Below are positions 16,991-22,280 of a stretch of DNA of 22,280 bases, one piece after another (positions within the stretch are counted from its first letter, which is position 1; every line of letters begins with the position of its first letter). The position numbers and the translations under genes are program-made. Origin of the DNA: DATGHS01 sp035307785 (GTDB lineage Bacteria > Planctomycetota > Planctomycetia > Gemmatales > Gemmataceae); the NCBI GenBank assembly GCA_035307785.1, contig DATGHS010000479.1:1-22280 (forward strand), in the 5' to 3' direction. Below the pieces are notes generated by a model. That model did no database searches. It had not been told where the DNA came from and was given only the letters and a program-made list of their open reading frames with translations.

Positions 16991-17402
16991 AGTTGCACGG
17001 AATCCTAGCTCGCCTCGACGCCAGGTGCAAGCAAGTTGCTTGCTTGTGACATTGATCGCGGTCATTTTGGCGGTTTTCGCTGGGATGTATGCCTTCCGTT
17101 ACGATGACGGAGTCACCAAAACCGATCTAGCGAAAGCCGGAACTAAGACACTGGAAGTGGCCGCGGTGCAGTACCGCCTGAAATTCGGAGCATATCCCGC
17201 AAAGCTGAACGACCTCGTCACTCCGCCAAATGGCCCACCGTTCGTCGAACCCGGTACTACGAATGATCCATGGGGCCGGCCCTATCGATATGATCCCGCC
17301 GGGCCAAAAAACGAAGGCAAGAAGCCGGACATCTGGACCACCGGCCATGATGGCGAGCTGCTTGGCAATTGGCCGGAACCAAAGGATTGGTGGGAATGGT
17401 AA
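16983..17402 (+). CDS. GspG-like (type II secretion major pseudopilin C-terminal domain) protein
   Basis: The protein has 139 residues: an N-terminal membrane anchor at about 17-36, then a domain matching the GspG C-terminal fold. The visible blocks are the helix YRLKFGAYPAKLNDL, DPWGRPYRYDPAGP at about 95-108 and DIWTTGHDGE at about 116-125, whose acidic residues correspond to the calcium site of GspG. Unlike true pseudopilins there is no G-FTLIE prepilin peptidase site; the anchor reads LLVTLIAVILAVFAG. It may therefore be a non-pilin membrane protein that borrows the fold. The ATG at 16983 overlaps the upstream gene by 8 bp, with GGAG upstream. Its TAA stop at 17400-17402 directly abuts the stop of the convergent gene. 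Confidence 0.8.
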   Translation: MNEVARNPSSPRRQVQASCLLVTLIAVILAVFAGMYAFRYDDGVTKTDLAKAGTKTLEVAAVQYRLKFGAYPAKLNDLVTPPNGPPFVEPGTTNDPWGRPYRYDPAGPKNEGKKPDIWTTGHDGELLGNWPEPKDWWEW

Positions 17403-18788
17403 TCACGACTCCGCGTTTCGCAGCGCCATCGTCATCGCATTCTCCATCTTCGCTTGGCTGCCGGGATTCACCCAGCACCAGTCGTTCAGATTGCCGTCAT
17501 TCTCTTTCCAGGCCCGTTCAATCGGAATGTAACCGGGGCCGCATTCGCCATAGCCGGCGACCATCGAAAAGACATCCGGCCGGACCTTCTGAGCGAAAAG
17601 CTGGAACTCGACATACGCTTCGGCCGGCAGAATTGCGAACTGAGCTGGGCCGAAGTCGATAACCGGCAGATCGATAGGTTGACCAGACTCGACGCGCTTG
17701 CGCCAGCTCAGGCCGAGCGCAGCCAGGCATTGGCCGAATGGCTTCAGGTCGTTCTTCAACCGGTTCAATAATTGGTCCGCCGAAAATCCCTCGCCGCTGC
17801 GCGCTTCCAGCTGAAGCGGAACATTTCGAAGCGTGATTTTCTCCAATGGTTGCTTCTTTGTCGCTTTCCATGCCTCCTTCATGGCGGAATAAAGCCGATC
17901 CGCCAGGACGGACCGATTGGCAGGGTTACCGTCGTTGTATTTGCCCGCAGTCACATTGCCGCTACAGCCCGACAGGTAGATTTGCAGCACCTTCGGGTCG
18001 TCGGCTTGCCGGCGCTTGCGAGCCAGGCCTGGAAAGTCGGCCGAGACGCCGCCGCTTCCGTAATAGCTCATGGGATGGGTGGCGTAGGCGCTTAAAGCCG
18101 CGAGCGGCTGCTCGCCATTCCATAAGCTGAGGGTTTTCAAGAAAGGATCGATCGTCCCGTCCTCAGCCGCGCGAATCTTGGGATCGACTGCGCGGCTCAT
18201 GCGGTCGTAGCGGACCTTCCCTGATTCATCGATGTACCGGCGGTTCGACGCGACTGTCTCGACCTTGGCCTGACCGGTTCCTATGTGCGTTACCGGCTTG
18301 GCATTGGCCAAGCATTCCTTCGCCGCCTTCGCCACTCGTTGCACTGCCTTTTCGTGGAACTCCATATTACAGATCGCGCCCTGGCACTTGTATTCCTCCA
18401 GCAATTTCTGAGCAGTTAAGTCGGCCACCGGGGCATCGTGCTGATGGATGGCGGAAACCAACACCCGCACGGGCTCGGTCCCGACAGCCTCGGCAATTGC
18501 CTTTCGCCAGCGGTCATAGGCATCGTTACGGATTTCGCACCAGTCCACGGCCACATATACCAGCGGTTTGTCGGCCCCCGTTAACACGAAACCGTTTGCG
18601 AAGAGCGGGTCTTCGATTTTCTTTGCGGGTGAAATTCCACCGCCCATGCAGGGATGGCCAATAGGGATGGTGACTTCCGCGCTAAAGGTACCCAGGCGCA
18701 AGGTAGGCTCATTCCCGGCATGCAAATGCAAAGGGGACACGGCTAGGCCCGCCAAGAATGATAGCGCTTCACGACGGTTGATGTGCAT
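17403..18788 (-). CDS. neutral/alkaline ceramidase-like secreted protein
   Basis: This 461-residue protein begins MHINRREALSFLAGLAV, a Tat-like twin-arginine signal. The body resembles the N-terminal domain of neutral/alkaline non-lysosomal ceramidases: an HxH pair in SAIHQHDAP (His115, His117), THPMSYYGSGGVSADFPG with His238, and LSGCSGNVTAGKYND at about 272-286, where the family has a G-D-V-S-P-N-type motif. ILPAEAYVEF (Glu390) and GYGECGPGYIPIE (about 412-424) fit the remaining zinc-site region. Related planctomycete proteins are often labelled only hypothetical or ceramidase-like, and activity on sphingolipids is not shown. The start at 18788 has GAGGAAT upstream; a frame reaching 18992 is longer but places the Tat signal internally, so it is rejected. 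Confidence 0.8.
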   Translation of the reverse strand: MHINRREALSFLAGLAVSPLHLHAGNEPTLRLGTFSAEVTIPIGHPCMGGGISPAKKIEDPLFANGFVLTGADKPLVYVAVDWCEIRNDAYDRWRKAIAEAVGTEPVRVLVSAIHQHDAPVADLTAQKLLEEYKCQGAICNMEFHEKAVQRVAKAAKECLANAKPVTHIGTGQAKVETVASNRRYIDESGKVRYDRMSRAVDPKIRAAEDGTIDPFLKTLSLWNGEQPLAALSAYATHPMSYYGSGGVSADFPGLARKRRQADDPKVLQIYLSGCSGNVTAGKYNDGNPANRSVLADRLYSAMKEAWKATKKQPLEKITLRNVPLQLEARSGEGFSADQLLNRLKNDLKPFGQCLAALGLSWRKRVESGQPIDLPVIDFGPAQFAILPAEAYVEFQLFAQKVRPDVFSMVAGYGECGPGYIPIERAWKENDGNLNDWCWVNPGSQAKMENAMTMALRNAES

Positions 18789-19072
18789 GGTGGATTCCTC
18801 ATCTTGGCGGTTCAATTTGGCCGCCATCGCTTTCGCGATTGTATGCAGTTCTGCCCCGCCGTTGGGACCGCGACGGGTTTTAAGTAGTGCAGAGACAAAT
18901 CTGTTCAGAAAAGTCGTTTCCCAGGAGTGAAAACGAGGAGGCTTAGCGGGGCCCAAATAGGTTTTATTTTTATTTCGTAGACGGCGCTCCAAGCGACGTC
19001 AAGAAAGCGGCGACGCTAGCAATATCGCCAACTAATGATGGGTCCAAGTTGGACTCGACGGTCCAGGACCAA
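18789..19072. other. intergenic region between two minus-strand genes
   Basis: 284 bp with no supported gene. On the minus strand, roughly 18977-19060 reads SNLDPSLVGDIASVAAFLTSLGAPSTK and then a stop. This resembles the C-terminal helix of cytochrome c-type proteins, but no coherent upstream domain precedes it. The promoter of the ceramidase-like gene should be in this stretch. Confidence 0.4.
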
Positions 19073-19921
19073 TTACCTCTTCTCCAGCAAGCAAATCGCC
19101 GACCAGGGTCGCTTGCCTTGCTTGCCTTTCGATTCCGGCAAAAGGGCCAGCAAACGCATGAACAACGACAGCCGACGGAGCTTTGCCGCGGTCTTGAGCA
19201 TGCCGCGAACATCTACCGGCTTCCATCCGAATGCTGTAAAGAATTCCGGCCCTTCCGGGGGGCCAAACTTGAATGGCGCTCCGGCCTGGTCCAGTTGCGA
19301 ACCCAACTGCTTTTGCATCATTTCCAGCAGGCCTGGAGAGGCGATGTCGATGACCCAGCCGTGAAAGCCAGATACGGCAGCCAAGTCCCGCGCCAGGGCA
19401 CCGACCTCTTCTGCTGATAAGTAAATCAACAAACCTTCGGTGACGACCAGGGCTTTTTTGGGCCTTTGCCCCAGCTTTGCGAACAGCTCGCGCCGGGCCT
19501 CGACGTTCGCCAGGTCGAGCCGCAAGCGCTCCAATGCACAAACCGGCTTTTCGCCTTGAAGCACTTCTTCCTTGTAATCCAGGATCCCAGGGAGATCCAC
19601 TTCAATCCACTGCAACGTCGGCGGCAAGCTCATGCGGTACGGGCGGGCATCCAGCCCCGCCGCCAGGTTCACGACCATGTCGGCGCCGCGCTGAATCTGC
19701 TCGGTGATGAACTGGTCGTAAAGGACGGTGCGCGTGGTCCAGGTCCAGGCGTGCTTTTCGGTAAACGCCATCGAGCAGGCAATCTGTTCGCCGCGCTCGC
19801 CCGCCAGCCGCCGGGCCAGCGGATCACGAAAACGCGCATCCGGCCGCTCACTTTCGCGGGCGCGGTACAAAGCCGCCCAGCGGGCGGTGTCGGAGATATT
19901 GCGAATGAGGGGTTCGGGCAT
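19073..19921 (-). CDS. class I SAM-dependent methyltransferase (TIGR00027 / LCMT-like)
   Basis: The protein has 282 residues. Motif I reads VVNLAAGLDARPYRM (about 83-97), matching the V-x-LGAGLDTRAYRL signature of the TIGR00027 / leucine carboxyl methyltransferase-like family. It is followed by the acidic IEVDLPGILDYK (about 106-117) and by TEGLLIYLS, the post-motif block of the same family. The N-terminal SDTARWAALYRARESERPDARFRDPLA is also typical. Members are putative O-methyltransferases, some linked to polyketide modification; the substrate here is unknown. The ATG at 19921 gives a full-length N-terminus; its ribosome binding site (AAAGG) is moderate. No biosynthetic cluster surrounds it. 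Confidence 0.9.
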   Translation of the reverse strand: MPEPLIRNISDTARWAALYRARESERPDARFRDPLARRLAGERGEQIACSMAFTEKHAWTWTTRTVLYDQFITEQIQRGADMVVNLAAGLDARPYRMSLPPTLQWIEVDLPGILDYKEEVLQGEKPVCALERLRLDLANVEARRELFAKLGQRPKKALVVTEGLLIYLSAEEVGALARDLAAVSGFHGWVIDIASPGLLEMMQKQLGSQLDQAGAPFKFGPPEGPEFFTAFGWKPVDVRGMLKTAAKLRRLSLFMRLLALLPESKGKQGKRPWSAICLLEKR

Positions 19922-19996
19922 GGTGGGCCTTTCGGAGTGGGGAGAGTCCTGTCAAGGTGGGCCGGCGCATTCATGCTAGATTGCTCGCGGCCTTGA

Positions 19997-20326
19997 TTAT
20001 TCCTCGTCGCGCAAATGGTCTACAATGGATGTCCCATCCGGCAGTCCACCCCACCTCTGACCGGTCCATCTCCACATCTCCTTTATGCGAAGCTCATTTG
20101 CGGGTTCGAACTCAGGCTCCGGCACCAGACCCCTGGCAACGTAAAGCAGATTCGTTGTGCGGACTCGAGCTATGATGATCCCTTCATCAATCCTCGCGGC
20201 CGACACGATTAGGATTTCCCTACGAATATCGCAAGCAATAAATCGAGACAGAGTCCGGCCTTCCCGAAATCTGAGCCGGCGATACCAGTTCTGAATTCTC
20301 GTAAAGAATGTTCGAAAAGCGTTCAT
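19997..20326 (-). CDS. small hypothetical protein
   Basis: A 109-residue protein that I do not recognise. The N-terminal ~25 residues are strongly basic and aromatic (MNAFRTFFTRIQNWYRRLRFREGR). The middle has alternating hydrophobic strands (FIACDIRREILIVSAARIDEGIIIARVRTTNLLYVARGLV), and the end is acidic (DHLRDEE). There is no transmembrane helix or signal peptide. The start at 20326 is chosen because a strong GGAGGA lies nine bases upstream; the frame extends to 20356 without better support. It lies 75 bp upstream of the methyltransferase gene on the same strand and could share its transcript. Confidence 0.6.
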   Translation of the reverse strand: MNAFRTFFTRIQNWYRRLRFREGRTLSRFIACDIRREILIVSAARIDEGIIIARVRTTNLLYVARGLVPEPEFEPANELRIKEMWRWTGQRWGGLPDGTSIVDHLRDEE

Positions 20327-20371
20327 CTTCGCTGATCCTCCGTAAGTGCCGACCACAAGCGACTTATTGCC

Positions 20372-20501
20372 CTCAATACGTCATCTCAATCTCCCCTCGC
20401 TCCATCCCCACGGTCTCTTCGAGGCCGCCGGCGATCACGACATCCGCCAGCTAGGTGGCCTCGCGGAAGTACCGGTCGCTAGGGTGTTTGCCGGTGAGTT
20501 T
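20372..20501 (-). pseudogene. decayed gene 3' end, copy 1 of a 130-bp direct repeat
   Basis: The minus strand reads RKLTGKHPSDRYFREAT, a TAG stop, then LADVVIAGGLEETVGMERGEIEMTY and TGA. The same segment at 21387-21516 aligns without gaps at about 84% identity (21 mismatches counted by eye) and lacks the internal stop. Preservation of the terminal TGA in both copies indicates the 3' end of a former gene. Family not recognised. Confidence 0.6.
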
Positions 20502-20596
20502 GCGGCATCCTTCGTTACTGCAATAAACTCCGCTGTAAATGTACTCTATCGTTGGTTAGAATGCACCCTGGTTGGTCTTCTCGTGAGGTTGAAACC

Positions 20597-20971
20597 ATGC
20601 CCAGCACCAAACCCCGCATCATCGACATCGGCCGCGGGCCGCAGATCGAGGGGCATCGCATCACGGTGATGGATGTCTTCTACTACATTCATCGTGGCTA
20701 TGATTTTGAATTCATTCATGAAGCTATGCCGAGCCTCACGCGCGAGCAGTTTGATGCGGTTGTTGAATACGTGAATGAGCATCGCGATGAATTGGTTGAA
20801 GAGGACCGGCGCGTGGAAACGTTTCATCAGCGCGGTACGGAGGCCCAGCATGCTCGCGGCGGCATTTTTACCGAAACTGAGAAAAGTTTGACTACGGAAG
20901 AGCGAGTGGCTCGCCTCAAAAAGAAACTTGAGCAGCACCAAGCGGGGAAAAAACGGTGCCGGTCATCGTGA
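20597..20971 (+). CDS. DUF433 antitoxin-like protein
   Basis: The protein has 124 residues. The DUF433 domain covers about 8-70: GRGPQIEGHRITVMDVFYYIHRGYDFEFIHEAMPSLTREQFDAVVEYVNEHRDEL, with the family's GxP-x-I-x-G-xRI-x-V opening and the final helix used for DNA binding. The C-terminal half is longer than a minimal DUF433 protein and is highly charged (TTEERVARLKKKLEQHQAGKK), which would suit wrapping around a toxin. The start at 20597 has GAGG upstream and begins MPSTKPRIID. The 3' end overlaps the next gene by 16 bp, a typical antitoxin-first arrangement. Such pairs usually autoregulate, but no operator could be identified. Confidence 0.85.
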   Translation: MPSTKPRIIDIGRGPQIEGHRITVMDVFYYIHRGYDFEFIHEAMPSLTREQFDAVVEYVNEHRDELVEEDRRVETFHQRGTEAQHARGGIFTETEKSLTTEERVARLKKKLEQHQAGKKRCRSS

Positions 20972-21360
20972 TTGACGCGAACATTGAGGGGCAATGTTCG
21001 TGCATCTGGATGCGGCTGCAATCCGACGTCTGGCGCGAATTTACCACCGCCCTTGATGTAACGTTTCAAACGCTCGCTGAGGCGGGGCTTGATCCTGCGT
21101 CGTCCGACGATGTCATCTGGCGTTTTTGTCAGGCCAATGGCCACTTCTTGCTCACGAGCAATCGCAACCAAGAAGCCGAGGATTCATTGGAGACGACAAT
21201 TCGGAGAGAAGGAACAGCGACCAGCCTGCCAGTGTTCACTTTGCCCAACCCTGACAACGTTTACCAAAGCGACTTTCTGGAGCGCGTCGTCGAAAAGCTG
21301 TTCGATTATGTTCTCAACGCGGATAACATCCGCGGCACCGGGCGGCTGTACCTACCGTAA
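20956..21360 (+). CDS. PIN-like (DUF5615-type) toxin candidate
   Basis: This 134-residue protein starts at a GTG inside the antitoxin gene. It opens VIVIDANIEG with Asp7 at the end of strand 1, has SSDDVIWRFCQANGHFLLTSNRN at about 49-71, and ends in a helical tail. This order (acidic residue on strand 1, DD before a helix, then a strand with LTxNR) fits PIN-like nucleases of the DUF5615/Mut7-C group that pair with DUF433 proteins. The last acidic position seems to be Asn69 rather than Asp, and residues ~12-32 are an unusual Cys/Trp-containing insert. Nuclease activity is inferred only from fold and partner. Translationally coupled to the DUF433 gene. Confidence 0.75.
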   Translation: MPVIVIDANIEGQCSCIWMRLQSDVWREFTTALDVTFQTLAEAGLDPASSDDVIWRFCQANGHFLLTSNRNQEAEDSLETTIRREGTATSLPVFTLPNPDNVYQSDFLERVVEKLFDYVLNADNIRGTGRLYLP

Positions 21361-21386
21361 TCCCGCTAAGCCGTAAGTGGCTTTCG

Positions 21387-21516
21387 CTCAATACCGCATC
21401 CTAATCGCCCCGCGCTCCACCCCCACGATCTCCTCAAAGCCGCCGGCGATCACGACATCCGCCAGCTTATTCGCTTCGCGGAAGTAGCGGTCGCTGGGGC
21501 GTTTGCCAGCGAGTTT
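21387..21516. repeat. copy 2 of the 130-bp direct repeat flanking the toxin-antitoxin pair
   Basis: Gapless alignment to 20372-20501 in the same orientation, about 84% identical; the longest unbroken match surrounds gccgccggcgatcacgacat. In copy 2 the minus-strand frame is open to its TGA (RKLAGKRPSDRYFREANKLADVVIAGGFEEIVGVERGAIRMRY). Both copies are preceded on the plus strand by a short cgtaagtg. Confidence 0.75.
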
Positions 21517-21688
21517 TCTTCGCAGATTCTCCAATCGAAGTGCTCTCGATTCAGCGAGCTTTTGTTTCCCGCTCGATCACCAGCCAGTAGCGATTCACCG
21601 CCGGCCCATCCCAATGTTGTTCTTCACCCCTGGGCCAGAACCCGAGGAGTAGCCCGCGGCTGTTCATGGCATAAAGTGACAGTTTCAT
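21388..21688 (-). pseudogene. frameshifted small gene containing repeat copy 2
   Basis: From an ATG at 21688 the minus strand encodes 45 residues (MKLSLYAMNSRGLLLGFWPR and so on to VIERETKAR) and then stops at 21551-21553. Just before that stop, a shifted frame continues KQKLAESRALRLENLRRKLAGK and runs through the open copy-2 repeat to a TGA at 21388-21390. Joining the frames near 21560-21570 gives a coherent protein of about 100 residues. It may be a real frameshift mutation, a sequencing error, or two unrelated remnants. Family not recognised. Confidence 0.35.
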
Positions 21689-21769
21689 CGAGGCGATGGC
21701 CAAGCCACGCTACTGAAGCGTCGCTAATCGTTGATCTTGCGCTCATTGTACAGCGCAGATGTTTTTCCC

Positions 21770-22280
21770 ATGCGCACGATTCTGTTTCTGGTTCCCGATC
21801 TGCAATGCTATGGCTACGCCAAGCAGGCAACATTGCTGGCGACCACGCTGCCGCGAGAGCAGTTTGTCGTCCACGTTGGCGTGTTGGGAAAAGATGGCAT
21901 CTTCTCCAAGCGGCTAAGGCAAACCGGAATTCCGGTCCACAGCGTTGGTGCATCGCGTTCATGGCTCCAAGGCGCGCTCGGCCTGCGACGCTTGTTGCGA
22001 GAACTATCGCCGGACGCCGTGCAAGCGTGGGGCGGCGCCGTTCCTTGGGCTGCTTGCGCACGTTCGGTGCGCCTTGATCGTTGCCCATGGAAATTGATCG
22101 CCGTGGACCCGCACCCAAGAATCTGGCTACGAGCGGCCGCCAAAGTCGTGGCGCATTTTTCGCATGATGCGGAACGAATCCATTATCCGCACACCCGAGT
22201 CATATCGTTGGCAGTCGAAGAGCATGCGCCGACTTTGGAACGCGCCGCATTCTTGCAATCGTGCGGTCTGCCCGGCGCGG
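21770..22280 (+). CDS. GT-B glycosyltransferase (GT4-like), 3' end outside the window
   Basis: The frame opens at ATG 21770 and stays open to the window edge (170 codons visible). The N-terminus MRTILFLVPDLQCYGYAKQATLLATTLPREQFVVHVGVLG is the first Rossmann strand, loop and helix of GT4-type glycosyltransferases, with the usual GGAERQ-like loop replaced by YGYAKQA. GIFSKRLRQTGIPVHSVG and LRRLLRELSPDAVQAWGG are the next conserved blocks. Residues ~125-155 fit the end of the N-terminal domain. The nucleotide-sugar binding C-terminal half lies beyond the window. The ribosome binding site is poor, so the start rests on protein similarity. Probably involved in surface polysaccharide synthesis. Confidence 0.8.
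   Translation, partial: MRTILFLVPDLQCYGYAKQATLLATTLPREQFVVHVGVLGKDGIFSKRLRQTGIPVHSVGASRSWLQGALGLRRLLRELSPDAVQAWGGAVPWAACARSVRLDRCPWKLIAVDPHPRIWLRAAAKVVAHFSHDAERIHYPHTRVISLAVEEHAPTLERAAFLQSCGLPGA

Noticed and set aside
16463..17065. 200-residue minus-strand frame opposite the zinc-ribbon/GspG-like pair
   Set aside because: It is antisense to two genes that have membrane helices and recognisable motifs, and has no domain-like sequence itself.
21562..22118. Overlapping plus and minus frames of 164-171 residues near the right end
   Set aside because: Both are shadows of the open glycosyltransferase frame starting at 21770, which has clear GT-B sequence.

Overview
The window most likely comes from the chromosome of a planctomycete (Planctomycetota; order not decidable from this stretch). 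The markers are a very large secreted protein with the N-terminal LERLEDRITPA motif, a DUF1549/DUF1553 (PSCyt2/PSD1) protein with a CxxCH motif, a DUF1559 prepilin-like protein with the C-terminal H-x9-DG signature, a DUF1573 envelope protein, and many short or convergent single-gene units separated by palindromic intergenic repeats. I see no rRNA, tRNA, CRISPR array or intact transposase.

Layout. 1-740: a 46-bp perfect palindrome, an orphan JAMM (Mov34/MPN) metalloprotease, a hairpin terminator and a ~130-bp MITE-like inverted-repeat element. 738-5713 (minus): the LERLEDR-type extracellular protein with an HE-x2-AE-x2-TDP motif and a propeller-like C-terminal part, then the DUF1549/DUF1553 protein, which appears to carry an in-frame repeat insertion. 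5892-10378 (plus): a D-tagatose/D-psicose 3-epimerase family enzyme, a DUF1573 triple-domain protein, a block of large palindromes, and a DUF255 (YyaL/SSP411-like) thioredoxin-domain protein. 10429-11481 (minus): a patatin-like lipase. 11964-12677 (plus): the DUF1559 protein. 12719-16434 (minus): a tricorn-type S41 protease followed by a small secreted PDZ protein. 16613-17402 (plus): a coupled pair, a two-TM protein with a broken zinc ribbon and a GspG-like pseudopilin domain protein. 17403-20326 (minus): a ceramidase-like secreted protein, a TIGR00027-type SAM methyltransferase and a small unknown protein. 20597-21360 (plus): an overlapping DUF433 / PIN-like toxin-antitoxin pair flanked by two degenerate 130-bp direct repeats. 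21770-end (plus): the 5' part of a GT-B glycosyltransferase cut by the window edge.

Functionally this is mostly a set of unlinked envelope, proteolysis and carbohydrate genes rather than one pathway. The pieces that look co-organised are tricorn + PDZ, the zinc-ribbon/GspG-like pair, and the toxin-antitoxin unit. The least ordinary signals are the toxin-antitoxin unit bracketed by remnants of the same gene end, the repeat insertion inside the DUF1549 gene, the MITE-like element, and the structured leader of the DUF255 gene. No obvious complete novel defence or biosynthetic system is visible.
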